DNA of 64,000 nucleotides from Propionibacteriaceae bacterium (GTDB lineage Bacteria; Actinomycetota; Actinomycetes; Propionibacteriales; Propionibacteriaceae): contig JAITVK010000007.1 of assembly GCA_031285845.1 (NCBI GenBank), positions 108,348 through 172,347 on the forward strand. Reading direction: 5' to 3'. The number at the start of each line of letters is the position of its first letter. The stretch's first letter is position 1. The position numbers and the translations under genes were made by a program. The notes beneath the pieces are model-generated. The model saw only the letters and a program-made list of their open reading frames with translations, searched no databases and was not told the DNA's origin. Shown one piece after another: positions 27,402 through 37,253 of the stretch.

Positions 27402-28251
27402 CTACCTCGACGCGACGCGCATCCGGTCCCTGGCCGCACAGTTGAATCTGAGGCCATCCAAAGGCCGCGGTCAAAACTTCCTGTTCGACGCCAACACGAT
27501 CCGGCGCATCGTCGGGCTGGCCGAGTTGGGCGACGACGACGTGGTTCTCGAAATCGGTCCTGGCTTGGGATCCTTGACTGCCGGCCTGCTTCACACCCCA
27601 GTTCGCGTCGTCGCGGTCGAAATCGAACCAGCGTTGGCTGATCGTCTGCCGGTGACAATGGCCGAGCTGATTCCTGAGGCTCAGGATCGTCTGAGCGTGA
27701 TCACGGCCGACGCCCTGAAAATCGACCAGGTCAGCCCTGCTCCGACCGCGCTTGTGGCCAACCTGCCCTACAACATCTCCGTGCCGGTCATCCTTCACCT
27801 GCTGGCGAGCTTCCCGACGATCACACATGGCCTGGTCCTGGTTCAATCCGAGGTGGCCGACCGGTTGGCCGCGGGGCCGGGCTCGCGGGTGTACGGAGTG
27901 CCGTCCGCCAAACTGGCGTGGTGGGCCGCCGCCCGTCGGGTCGGAACCGTCCCACCGACGGTGTTCTGGCCCGCGCCGAACGTCGACTCCGGCCTGGTCA
28001 GTTTCACTCGGCGCGACCCGCCACCCGACGCCGATCGTGCGGCCACCTTCGCTCTGATCGACGCAGCCTTCTCATCTCGCCGGAAAATGCTGCGATCAGT
28101 CCTCGCGAAAAAGTACGGTCCTGTGATCTTTCAGGCGCTGTCCGACGCGGGGGTGACCCCGCAGGCCCGCGGCGAGACGTTGTCGATCGACGATTTCGCC
28201 AAGGTGTCACGCGCGCTGGACCGTCTGTCGCGGGCCTCGCCGACCGAATAG
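27394..28251 (+). CDS. rsmA: 16S rRNA dimethyladenosine transferase
   Basis: 285 residues from ATG 27394; it overlaps the tatD stop by 8 bp, implying translational coupling. Motifs: GRGQNFLFDANTI, SAM-binding EIGPGLGSLTAGLL, acidic VAVEIEPAL, and the catalytic NLPYNISVPVILHLL. RsmA (KsgA) dimethylates A1518 and A1519 of 16S rRNA late in 30S assembly. The C-terminal domain ends DDFAKVSRALDRL. Downstream, ispE, the usual partner, is replaced by an ABC exporter. Confidence 0.95.
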   Translation: MSDYLDATRIRSLAAQLNLRPSKGRGQNFLFDANTIRRIVGLAELGDDDVVLEIGPGLGSLTAGLLHTPVRVVAVEIEPALADRLPVTMAELIPEAQDRLSVITADALKIDQVSPAPTALVANLPYNISVPVILHLLASFPTITHGLVLVQSEVADRLAAGPGSRVYGVPSAKLAWWAAARRVGTVPPTVFWPAPNVDSGLVSFTRRDPPPDADRAATFALIDAAFSSRRKMLRSVLAKKYGPVIFQALSDAGVTPQARGETLSIDDFAKVSRALDRLSRASPTE

Positions 28252-28292
28252 CGGCGCACCCATGCCAGGACACATTGTGCTGTACTTATGAC

Positions 28293-30215
28293 ATGAGTGG
28301 GTTAGGCATGGGGGGCGGTCGCGGGCGGGCGTCCCGGATTTCATCGGGAGATATCGACGCACAGAAGGCGATCAACGCGGCCGCGCCGAAGGTGGCCAAT
28401 CTAGGCAAACGAGTGGCAGCATTGTTCCTCCCGTACCGTAAAACGATCGCCCTGATGATTGTGTTGGTCCTTATCGGAGCGTTACTGTCGGTTTTCCCGC
28501 CGCTGATCACCCAGCGCATCTTCGACGACGGGCTGTTCTCACCCACCGGGGTGCACCTTCCCGTGTTGATCCGCCTGCTGGCGATCATGGTCGGGTTGCT
28601 CATCGCGTCGAACGTGTTGGGCATCTGGCAGACATGGCTGACGTCGAAGACCGGCAACCGCGTCATGGGCGACATGCGCGTCCGCCTGTTCGATCACCTG
28701 CAGGAGATGGAGCTGGCGTTCTTCACCAAAACGAAGACCGGAGTGATCCAATCGCGGTTAGCCAACGACGTCGGCGGAGTGTCCACAGTGTTGACAAACA
28801 CCGTCACGTCAGTGGTCGGAAACACGGTCACAGTCATCGCCTCGGCGGCGACGATGTTCGTCCTCAGCTGGCAGCTGACGCTGATCGCCTTCGTCCTCAT
28901 GCCCGTGATGGTCATCGTGCAACGCCGCGTCGGCACGATTCGCGCCCGTGTGGCCGGGCAAACCCAAGAGTCACTGTCGACCATGACCGCGATCACCCAG
29001 GAGGCCCTGTCCGTCTCGGGCATCCTGCTGGCCAAGTCCTTCGGCCGAACCACCGACGAGTCGACGCGCTACGCGCAAGAGAATGACCACCAGATCGGCC
29101 TCCAAGTCAAACAGATGATGACTGGGCAGTGGTTCTTCGCCATGGTCCAAGTCTTCGTGTCAGTCCTTCCCGCCCTGATCTATCTGCTCGCCGGGATCCT
29201 GCTCAACGGTGGGTACGACAAGGTCACGGCCGGAACTCTGGTGGCATTCACCGCCGTCCAAGCTCGCCTGCTCGTGCCGATGATGGGGTTGCTGCGCGTC
29301 GGATTGGACCTGCAAACCTCTGCGGCCCTGTTCGCCCGCATCTTCGAATATCTCGACCTGACTCCGTCGATCACCGACGCCCCCGACGCCCACCCTGTCG
29401 ACCAATCCCACATCGGACAGATCGAATTCGACCATGTCAGCTTCCGCTACCCCGACGCCCGCCCGGAGGAGCCACCGACCCTGAACGATGTCAGTTTCAC
29501 GATCACGCCGGGTCAGTTCGTCGCCTTCGTCGGGCCATCTGGCGCGGGCAAGACCACGATCGGCTATCTGATCGCCCGCCTGCATGAAGTCTCGGCCGGG
29601 CGGGTCCTTTTCGCTGGCGACGACGTGCGTCAACTGAGCCATGAGTCCCTGATCGACCACATCGGGATCGTGTCACAGCAGTCGTACTTGTTCCACGACA
29701 CGATCGCCGCCAATCTGAGGTACGCCAAGCCGGACGCCTCCGATGAGGAATTGCGGGACGCCTGCGCCCAATCGAACATCCTGGCGACGATCGACGCCAT
29801 GCCCGAAGGGATGGACACGGTCGTCGGCGAGCAGGGATACCGCTTGTCAGGCGGTGAACGCCAACGGATCGCCATCGCTCGGGTGATCCTGAAAGACTCT
29901 CCGGTCCTCATCCTCGACGAGGCGACCTCTGCTTTGGACACGGTCTCCGAGCGCATCGTCCAAGAGGCCTTGGACGAAGCCAGCAAGAATCGTACGACCG
30001 TGGCCATCGCCCACCGACTGACCACCATCCAACACGCCGACCGCATCATCGTCCTCCAAGCCGGCCGCATCGTCGAATCGGGAACCCACGAGGAGCTCTT
30101 GGCCCACCCTGGCCTCTACGCCCAGCTCTACACGGAGCAAGACGACACCGTCGGCTTGCGTAGTGTCGACAAGCCTCGCGCGGAACACACGGAGCAAGAC
30201 GACACCGTCAGTTGA
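28293..30215 (+). CDS. ABC exporter, fused membrane and ATPase domains
   Basis: 640 residues from ATG 28293 (TGTACT 6 nt upstream, likely leaderless). A Gly/Arg-rich 45-residue lead precedes six membrane helices (type I ABC exporter), then an ATPase with Walker A GPSGAGKTTIG, Q-loop SQQSYLFHD, signature RLSGGERQRIAIARVIL, Walker B VLILDEATSALD and H-loop AHRLTTI. It would work as a homodimer, exporting lipids, peptides or drugs; the substrate is unknown. The last residues contain a duplicated TEQDDTV, from a 23-bp in-frame direct repeat (see separate entry). Confidence 0.92.
   Translation: MSGLGMGGGRGRASRISSGDIDAQKAINAAAPKVANLGKRVAALFLPYRKTIALMIVLVLIGALLSVFPPLITQRIFDDGLFSPTGVHLPVLIRLLAIMVGLLIASNVLGIWQTWLTSKTGNRVMGDMRVRLFDHLQEMELAFFTKTKTGVIQSRLANDVGGVSTVLTNTVTSVVGNTVTVIASAATMFVLSWQLTLIAFVLMPVMVIVQRRVGTIRARVAGQTQESLSTMTAITQEALSVSGILLAKSFGRTTDESTRYAQENDHQIGLQVKQMMTGQWFFAMVQVFVSVLPALIYLLAGILLNGGYDKVTAGTLVAFTAVQARLLVPMMGLLRVGLDLQTSAALFARIFEYLDLTPSITDAPDAHPVDQSHIGQIEFDHVSFRYPDARPEEPPTLNDVSFTITPGQFVAFVGPSGAGKTTIGYLIARLHEVSAGRVLFAGDDVRQLSHESLIDHIGIVSQQSYLFHDTIAANLRYAKPDASDEELRDACAQSNILATIDAMPEGMDTVVGEQGYRLSGGERQRIAIARVILKDSPVLILDEATSALDTVSERIVQEALDEASKNRTTVAIAHRLTTIQHADRIIVLQAGRIVESGTHEELLAHPGLYAQLYTEQDDTVGLRSVDKPRAEHTEQDDTVS
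30130..30209 (+). repeat. In-frame 23-bp direct repeat at the end of the ABC exporter gene
   Basis: Identical 23-bp segments at 30130-30152 and 30187-30209, 57 bp (19 codons) apart, both read as (Y/H)TEQDDTV. This looks like a recent tail duplication that lengthened the C-terminus without breaking the frame. Confidence 0.8.
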
Positions 30216-30348
30216 GACCGCGCCGGTGAAGAGAAGATCCAGGCCAGCCAGTAGGGTTTCCACACTCAAGTCAACTCCGCCTCATCCCACCCGTCTTGCC
30301 CCCACCACCGACGATCTCCACCTGGGCAGAAGTCAGTAAGCTACTCGT

Positions 30349-33300
30349 ATGGCCAGACAAAACCTTCATGCCGCAATCAACCTCCGTCTCGAATTGCTGA
30401 ACCTGCCTCGGGTCCACGATGAGGAATCCCAAGCCGTGGCTGATTTGGTCGCGCCCATTCTGGCTCGTCAGCGCGAGCAGGCCCGTCGATTGGCCGAACG
30501 GCTGTCGCCGGTCGACCAGCGCATCGAGAACTTCCTGGTCGACTATCTCGGCCTGCCCGAGGGCACGGCGATCCTGCCCAGGCGTACCCTCGTCCTCGAC
30601 CAGGCTGGTCTGGCGCGCGACATGAGCCTGCCCGCCCATTCGGATTCGTTCACCTCGCCGACGCTGACCAGCTACCGGCTCCACAATGGGGTCTTACATA
30701 ACCCGGTCCACGACAAGCGGACCACCGCTGGCGTCTTCCACATCGCCGAGGGCGGACTGCCGATCCCCGACGACAAGATGGCGGTGCCGACCGAGGTCTA
30801 CGCCACGTTGTTGCGGGCCGCCTTCGACGCTCCCGAAGATCTGACCACCGTTCCGTACACCGCCGACGAAGAGAAACCGGCTCACTGCTGGATCTCGATT
30901 CTGTTGCGCCCCCTGGTCTGCCCGGCCGTGCGCGGTTTCACCAACGAGAAGTCTTTGGAGGTACGTTTCTTCGCCCCGGGCACTTTGGTGTCGAACCTGG
31001 ACTTCGTCGAGACGGTTTTCGGCAACGGCGGGGATCCGTACCTGCCGGAGAACGACTCATCGTTGGACCCGGTGAGCTGGACCGGCCACACCGGCTGTGT
31101 CATCCTCGCCCCGCATTTGACCCAACTGACGAAGAAAGCCGTCGGGCTGCCCCATGTCTCCCAGGCCACACCGCGCCAAGTCCGCGACGGCATGTGCTGG
31201 TCGGAGCCCGACGAGCTCTACAACAACGGTCGAGCATTCAAACTGTGCGCCCGCGACGAGCGTGGGGTCATCGTGACGATCATCGCCGACAACTACTACG
31301 GCTACTGCAAGAAGGAAGTCAAGACCCACATCTCATACTCGGCCAACCTGCTCGGTTCGACCGAGGAGGAGCACTCCGGTGGAGCCCTGACTTTCGCCAG
31401 CTACCGACTGTCTCCGGTGTTCACCGACACCTCAGCCGATGAGACGTACTCTCTCAACGACATCGCCCAAGCCAACCCGGAGCGGTTCAGTCTGCAGCCC
31501 GAGGGCCACGCGATCGATCGAGCGTTCCCCCATATCGTGCTCGTCCCGGCCCATTCGACCTATTCTCTGCCAGACGAGTCGGTCACGTGGACCAATCCGA
31601 ATGGGACGACCGGCCGCCTCAAACTCAAAGCCAATCAGACCTACATCGGGCCGAACGGCTACCGCGTCGAGCTCAAACAACTTGAGGCTGATCCGCAGCA
31701 GTGGAACCTGATCGGCACCAACCCGGCCGGCACGGTCTGCCACAAGCCGGCCACCGTTTCCGGCGGCGGCAAATCCGAGATCTCGAAAGACATCACCGCA
31801 GCCTTCATCGCCGGCAACGTCTATGTCTTGGATTTCGAGGCCGACATGAAGTCGGTGCGGGCCGTGTTGGAGCATGACTTCTCCGACCGCTTCGCCGACA
31901 AGGCCCGTCGCGGCAAGGACCATCGCTCGATCCTGTCGCGCGAACGCTCCGACGGCTCGGTCATCAAACTGCTCACCGCCTCGGACGAATTCACCGACCG
32001 TCACAACAAGTGGGTCAACGCGATCGCGCCCCACATCAAGCAACTGGTCTACGTCATCAAGCGCTTCTATGACCCGGCGTGGGGCGACGACTGGCAGTCC
32101 CACTTCTCGGTCGGCATGATCAACGGTCGCCCGGGCAACTCGTTGCGCTTGGACGGCATCAAGATCGCCGTCAACACCCTGCGCGTCGGTTTCGAACCCG
32201 ACGGCTCGTGGCGCATCTTCGGTCTGAGGTACGACTACTCGCCATCGGTGAAGGTGCAGACCGAAGACGACATCACCGCCTCTGTGGTGGCTCCGGGCCA
32301 TCTGATGAAGCGCGACGACGGGTTGTCGCGCAAGTACGTCGACAACTGCGAGTTGCTGCTGTTCCAACGTCCCGACGACGCGGTGATCCGCGGCTATGAC
32401 CATCAGGCCGAGGCCGACATCGCCACCGCTGACACCTTCTTGTCGAACTTCGAGCCCCTGACCAGAGCCGACGCCCAGAACATGCTCGACGACGCCATCG
32501 GTTTCAACCAGTTCACCGCCCCGATGCGCGAGCTGATCCGTCAAGCCGCCAGCAGCGACACCCCGACGTACTTCGTGTCCTCGGCCAACGCCCGACTGGT
32601 CGACGGCCACCCGTCGAAGAACCCGCGTTATCTACAACCGCGCCCCGACCTCGCCAACCCGACGGCGACCGCCTCAGCCAAGGTGGCCTCGCACCTGTAT
32701 CATCGCGCGCCGATGAGCGAACCGCTACCGCTGCCGATCGACGTGGTCGCGGCTGGGCGACGCAACAACATCGCCGAGGGCACAGTGCCCGCGCTGTGCT
32801 GCTACAACCCGCTGCATTTCATGGATCTGCCCGAGTTGTTCATGGAGTTCATCTCCTCGATGACCGGAAAATCCCCGTCGACCACCGGCGCCGGTTCGGA
32901 GGGCGCGCTGACGAAGGGACCGTTCAACGCCATGCCGGCCACCTTGGATCTGAACGCCGCTTTCATCGGTTTCGCCTTGTGCGGGTACGACGGCTGGCTG
33001 TCGTCGGCTGGGATGATCGGCCCGACGATCCGCGTCGACCATGACATCTCGCTGTTGATCCCCGAGCTGTTCTCCCGCATGAGCCCGACTGAGCGTCAAG
33101 CCCGCCACCTGATCGAGGAGGGCGCACTGGAACCCGTGGCCGACTTCGACCACAACGGTTCGACGGTTTTGGCCTCCCGGCTGGGATATCGCATGACTGC
33201 CGGATTCGCGTCGAAGTACTTCGGACGAATTTTCATGCGCCCGACGATGGTGTTCACTGAGCCGATGCTTCGCCCGGAGACCCAAGACATGGACCAGTTC

Positions 33301-33726
33301 GTCGACTCGGTCAACACCATCGTGGCGACCCATCAGCGCGTCGCTCAGGCCTACATCGACGACGGCACAATCTCGTACGCCTGCCCGCCGTTGCGGGCCC
33401 TGCTCCAGGTCATGGCCACCGGTCGCAGCGACGAAGGCTGGAGCTTGAGTTCACCGGAATTCCGGTCCCAGTTCACCGCCGAGTCGGTGTTGGCCGCTGA
33501 TTGGTACGCCGCCCGCCTCGACGCCAAGCAGAGTCTGGATGTGGCTCGGGCCGAATTCTCGCTGGCCTCGCTGGATCACTTCATCACTCAGCCGAACAAC
33601 GCTGAAGTGGTGGCCCGGTTGAACATGGAGCAGCGTCGGACCACGGTCGGCAAATGGCATGATCGCTGGGCCTCCCAGACCTATCGGGACTATTTGGTCG
33701 GCACCTTGGGTGTCCAACCCTTGTGA
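30349..33726 (+). CDS. PPi-dependent phosphoenolpyruvate carboxykinase (PEP carboxytransphosphorylase)
   Basis: 1125 residues from ATG 30349; TAAGCT lies 6 nt upstream (leaderless). The size is about twice that of ATP- or GTP-PEPCK and matches the ~130-kDa PPi-type enzymes of Propionibacterium and Entamoeba. A P-loop-like segment TVSGGGKSEISKD is at about residues 468-482, in place of the GTGKT or CGKT loop of nucleotide-dependent PEPCKs. The enzyme converts PEP, CO2 and phosphate to oxaloacetate and PPi (reversibly), feeding the Wood-Werkman cycle without spending ATP. This call relies on my recall of the family rather than a search; the older label would be 'hypothetical protein'. Confidence 0.8.
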   Translation: MARQNLHAAINLRLELLNLPRVHDEESQAVADLVAPILARQREQARRLAERLSPVDQRIENFLVDYLGLPEGTAILPRRTLVLDQAGLARDMSLPAHSDSFTSPTLTSYRLHNGVLHNPVHDKRTTAGVFHIAEGGLPIPDDKMAVPTEVYATLLRAAFDAPEDLTTVPYTADEEKPAHCWISILLRPLVCPAVRGFTNEKSLEVRFFAPGTLVSNLDFVETVFGNGGDPYLPENDSSLDPVSWTGHTGCVILAPHLTQLTKKAVGLPHVSQATPRQVRDGMCWSEPDELYNNGRAFKLCARDERGVIVTIIADNYYGYCKKEVKTHISYSANLLGSTEEEHSGGALTFASYRLSPVFTDTSADETYSLNDIAQANPERFSLQPEGHAIDRAFPHIVLVPAHSTYSLPDESVTWTNPNGTTGRLKLKANQTYIGPNGYRVELKQLEADPQQWNLIGTNPAGTVCHKPATVSGGGKSEISKDITAAFIAGNVYVLDFEADMKSVRAVLEHDFSDRFADKARRGKDHRSILSRERSDGSVIKLLTASDEFTDRHNKWVNAIAPHIKQLVYVIKRFYDPAWGDDWQSHFSVGMINGRPGNSLRLDGIKIAVNTLRVGFEPDGSWRIFGLRYDYSPSVKVQTEDDITASVVAPGHLMKRDDGLSRKYVDNCELLLFQRPDDAVIRGYDHQAEADIATADTFLSNFEPLTRADAQNMLDDAIGFNQFTAPMRELIRQAASSDTPTYFVSSANARLVDGHPSKNPRYLQPRPDLANPTATASAKVASHLYHRAPMSEPLPLPIDVVAAGRRNNIAEGTVPALCCYNPLHFMDLPELFMEFISSMTGKSPSTTGAGSEGALTKGPFNAMPATLDLNAAFIGFALCGYDGWLSSAGMIGPTIRVDHDISLLIPELFSRMSPTERQARHLIEEGALEPVADFDHNGSTVLASRLGYRMTAGFASKYFGRIFMRPTMVFTEPMLRPETQDMDQFVDSVNTIVATHQRVAQAYIDDGTISYACPPLRALLQVMATGRSDEGWSLSSPEFRSQFTAESVLAADWYAARLDAKQSLDVARAEFSLASLDHFITQPNNAEVVARLNMEQRRTTVGKWHDRWASQTYRDYLVGTLGVQPL

Positions 33727-33931
33727 GCTTCGCGCCTAGTCGGGCCGCATCTCGCCCACGAGCCTAGGCTCAGCTTCGCCACCTAGCGCCGATCGAACGT
33801 CGCCGGCTCTTGGATCACTATGCTCGCCCGTGCGAGGTGATCGTGAACTGACCGACTCGTCGCGCCCCGCCATGGCAGAATAGGGTCATTCCCTCTAGCC
33901 GAGGATCATCCAACCTGACAAAGGAGTTTTG

Positions 33932-34972
33932 ATGTCCACAGTTCACGCCTACGGTTTCGTCTCATCGACCAGCCCCTGCCGCCCGTTGGAGATCGAACGG
34001 CGAGCCCCAGGACCGTACGACGTCCTGTTCAACATCGCCTACTGTGGGATCTGCCACTCCGACATTCACACCGCTCGCAGCGAGTGGGGACCGGCCCGCT
34101 ACCCGCTGGTCGTCGGACACGAGATCACCGGCATCGTCCGCGAGATCGGCTCCAAAGTGACCAAGGTCAAAGTCGGCGACCGCGTTGGCGTCGGCTGCAT
34201 GGTCGACTCCTGCGGCCAGTGCGATTACTGTCGCCAAGGCATGGAGCAATTCTGCTCCAAAGGCGTGTGGACGTACGGCTCGATGGGCTATGACGGCAAG
34301 GTCACCCAGGGCGGTTACTCCCAAGCCATCACTGTCCAGGAACACTTCGTCTTCCAGATTCCTGAGGCCATCAGTCTTGAGGACGCCGCTCCGCTGCTCT
34401 GCGCCGGGATCACGACCTACTCCCCGCTCAAGCGTTGGGTCAGCCCCGGCATGAAAGTCGCAGTGGTCGGCCTGGGCGGATTGGGGCACATCGGAGTCCA
34501 GATCGCGGCCGCGATGGGCGCTGAGGTCTCCGTCATCTCGCACACGCGCTCGAAGGAAGCCGACGGCATCGCTTTTGGCGCGCAGCACTACTACGCGACC
34601 ACCGAAGAAGGCACCTTCTCCAAACTGGCCGGTCAGTTCGACGTGATTTTGACCACAGTGTCGTCCACTGACGACTACACCGACTACATCAACTCGCTGA
34701 ACAAGACCGGGGTGATCGTCAACGTCGGCATGCCCGCCGCGCCGCTCGAAATCTACATGCGGGCGCTCACGCCGCGTCGTACCCTCCAAGGTTCTCTCAT
34801 CGGTGGGGCGGCCGAGACCCAGGACATGCTCCAGTTCTGCGCCGAACACGGCGTTCGTCCGCGCATCGAGATGATCTCAGCCGACCAGATCACGGCAGCG
34901 TACGACTCGGTGATCGGTTCCAAGGTTCGCTATCGCTACGTCATCGACGCGCAGACGATCCATGATCGTTGA
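33932..34972 (+). CDS. Zinc-dependent alcohol dehydrogenase (YahK/CAD-like)
   Basis: 346 residues from ATG 33932 (AAGGAG 7 nt upstream). The catalytic zinc ligands are in YCGICHSDIH (Cys41) and VVGHEITG; four structural zinc cysteines are in VDSCGQCDYCRQGMEQFC. The Rossmann motif is VGLGGLGHIGVQ. Overall it is closest to NADP-dependent cinnamyl-alcohol/aldehyde reductases such as YahK, likely reducing a range of aldehydes. It is monocistronic. Confidence 0.92.
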   Translation: MSTVHAYGFVSSTSPCRPLEIERRAPGPYDVLFNIAYCGICHSDIHTARSEWGPARYPLVVGHEITGIVREIGSKVTKVKVGDRVGVGCMVDSCGQCDYCRQGMEQFCSKGVWTYGSMGYDGKVTQGGYSQAITVQEHFVFQIPEAISLEDAAPLLCAGITTYSPLKRWVSPGMKVAVVGLGGLGHIGVQIAAAMGAEVSVISHTRSKEADGIAFGAQHYYATTEEGTFSKLAGQFDVILTTVSSTDDYTDYINSLNKTGVIVNVGMPAAPLEIYMRALTPRRTLQGSLIGGAAETQDMLQFCAEHGVRPRIEMISADQITAAYDSVIGSKVRYRYVIDAQTIHDR

Positions 34973-35053
34973 CCGATCCTGATGACATTGGCCGCCACCG
35001 GGTAGGATCGCCCCAAGATTGTGGGTTTTCCGCCCACGTCGGGAAAGGGTCGG

Positions 35054-37108
35054 ATGTCCAACCGTGGTCGTGTCGTGACCAGCCTGCTCGGCGTGGTCGT
35101 CATCGCGACGGCGTTCGCCTGCCTGGTGGCGTGGAGCGTTCAGGTTCAGCGCTCTCAATGGCAAGCCAGCCCGTTCGGCTATGAGATCACACGGGTGGCC
35201 ACCGTTCCCGCCGATGAGCCGTGGACTTTCGCCGTGTCCAACGCCATGGGGTCGATCACTGCGAATGACCAGACCGCGCCGCTGCGCGACTATCTGGGGG
35301 TGTACGCCGACCCGCAGCTCACCGACGAGGTCGTCACTGTCACAGCCGAGACTCGCCGAGGACTGTTCACCACGGCGGTGACGCTGCGACCCGCCAAGAC
35401 CGATGTCGGCGACTGGTGGGGTGGCCAGGGGTTTCTCGGCGACGATCAGGCTTGGCCCGCGGGAACCTACTACATCGTGACCCGGCGAACCATCTTCGAT
35501 CAACCGTTGGAGCGACCCCAGGTCATGGTCCACACCGTGGAGCCTGACGGACGCGTCAGCAGTCCGAGTTTCACCATGGCCGTGACCGACGGCAGCCCGG
35601 TGTTCACCTGGGAGGCCACACCCGGCGCGCAGGCGTACCGAATCCTGCGCTTCGACTCCCACGGCTCCCCCAGCGCCAGCCGTGTCGCCGTGATCGGGAA
35701 CACGACCTCCACGTCGTTCACAGTCGCCGACGCCGATATGGCCTACCAGGACGCGCGCCAGAATTCCGAGCCCATCGACGCCGTCAACGACACCTTCCGA
35801 GCCCGTACGCCGCTGGGAGATCCTTGTCTGCCTGAAGACGAATCCGTGGTCGACTCCCCCGATGCGCGCGGCCCGCTGACTCACACGTCGTACGCCGTGG
35901 TCGCAGTCGGATCTGACGAATCGACCTCGGCGCCCGCTCCGCAAGACGGCAAGGACGTGATGGCGGCCACCCCGGTGGCGGTCGACGCCGAAGCCCTGAA
36001 TCTGGCCAGACAGGGCCACCCGGTGGCGCAGCTGCCCGACCAATTCCCGGTGATCATGGGTGACTGCCAGACCCGGGCCCAGCCAGTCGAGCCGCGAACC
36101 CTGGTGGCTGACGCCGACCATTCCAGCGCCAGCCTGACCTATGGTGCAGCCGACACCTTGTTGACTCAGGTCCTCGTTTCTCCTCGCGGCCAGGCCGACC
36201 AGTACGACGCGATGATCCAATTGGGTGACGATTTGGGTCTGCGCGAACTGGTTCAGGCTGGGGTGATGGAGGATCTGGCGTCGATGCCAACCTCAGACGC
36301 CGAGATCTGGGCCCGAGGCAAGGACCCGTCACGCGAGGCCCCACCATCGCCGTACACCTGGAATGGATCATCGGCCATGGTCACCTACATCGCGGCGAAT
36401 CTGTTCGCCGGCAAAGAAGTCATCGATCTGAGTCAATTCACTGCCGACCCGGCAGCGCCGCTGATCTATGACGCCGCCAACGAAGCAGTCCTCCAAAACC
36501 CCTACATCACCGACATGAGTCCCTACATCGGTGTGTGGCACAACCAGTTGGTCGTCAACTACGAGCAGACGCCAGCCGAGCGAGCCGAGGCGGCAGAGCG
36601 TATCAAGGCTCGGGTCGACCAGGTGTTGCCCACGCTGATCGACGAGGGCATGGACGACCGGGCGAAAGCCCGCGCGATCAACACCTGGGTCGCCACCCAC
36701 GCCGTCTACGACCAGGCCGCGCTCGACTTCTCCACCTCCGGCTCCCGCACTCGCGACGAGTTCGTCGAACAATTCCCGAACGCCTGGGACGCCGAAGGGG
36801 TCCTGATCGACGGACGCGGGGTCTGCACCTCGTACGCCACCGCGTTCAAAGCTCTGGCCGATCAAGCAGGCCTCAACACCGTGACCGTGACCGGCTTCAC
36901 CGACGATCGCAGTGTCGGCCACCAGTGGATCAAGGCCTATCTCGACGGCCGATGGCAGATCATCGACCCGACCTGGAACTCGAACGTCTACGAGCAGACC
37001 GGGGGCGGAACCGACATGTTTTTCGGCTTGTCGGACGCCGAGGCCGACCGTCTCCAATTCGACGGTTTCTCCGTCGACTCGAGAATCGCCAGCTTCGACG
37101 CACTCTGA
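35054..37108 (+). CDS. Membrane-anchored transglutaminase-like protein
   Basis: 684 residues from ATG 35054 (GGGAAAGG upstream). One N-terminal membrane helix (residues 9-29) is followed by a long extracellular part with a fibronectin-like stretch (GSPVFTWEATPGAQAYRILRFD) and a C-terminal transglutaminase core: catalytic Cys in DGRGVCTSYATAFKALAD, His in VGHQWIKAYLDG, Asp in IIDPTWNS. The triad is complete, so it may be a cysteine peptidase or acyltransferase acting at the cell surface. The substrate is unknown. It begins a run of cell-envelope genes that continues to about 44 kb. Confidence 0.85.
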   Translation: MSNRGRVVTSLLGVVVIATAFACLVAWSVQVQRSQWQASPFGYEITRVATVPADEPWTFAVSNAMGSITANDQTAPLRDYLGVYADPQLTDEVVTVTAETRRGLFTTAVTLRPAKTDVGDWWGGQGFLGDDQAWPAGTYYIVTRRTIFDQPLERPQVMVHTVEPDGRVSSPSFTMAVTDGSPVFTWEATPGAQAYRILRFDSHGSPSASRVAVIGNTTSTSFTVADADMAYQDARQNSEPIDAVNDTFRARTPLGDPCLPEDESVVDSPDARGPLTHTSYAVVAVGSDESTSAPAPQDGKDVMAATPVAVDAEALNLARQGHPVAQLPDQFPVIMGDCQTRAQPVEPRTLVADADHSSASLTYGAADTLLTQVLVSPRGQADQYDAMIQLGDDLGLRELVQAGVMEDLASMPTSDAEIWARGKDPSREAPPSPYTWNGSSAMVTYIAANLFAGKEVIDLSQFTADPAAPLIYDAANEAVLQNPYITDMSPYIGVWHNQLVVNYEQTPAERAEAAERIKARVDQVLPTLIDEGMDDRAKARAINTWVATHAVYDQAALDFSTSGSRTRDEFVEQFPNAWDAEGVLIDGRGVCTSYATAFKALADQAGLNTVTVTGFTDDRSVGHQWIKAYLDGRWQIIDPTWNSNVYEQTGGGTDMFFGLSDAEADRLQFDGFSVDSRIASFDAL

Positions 37109-37253
37109 GTCTCAGGTGTCGATCATTCGGCGGCAGCACGGCGGTACGACACCACGGCACGATCTGCCTTGTCAGCCGGATTCTTAGTGAATTGTCATAG
37201 ACACGAGTCATAATGGTAACGGCATTCGATTCGACGCCGAAGGGAGACACTCA

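Noticed and set aside
31432..32610. 392-codon minus-strand frame inside the PPi-PEPCK gene
   Set aside because: Composition is that of an antisense shadow and the plus-strand protein is co-linear over its full length.
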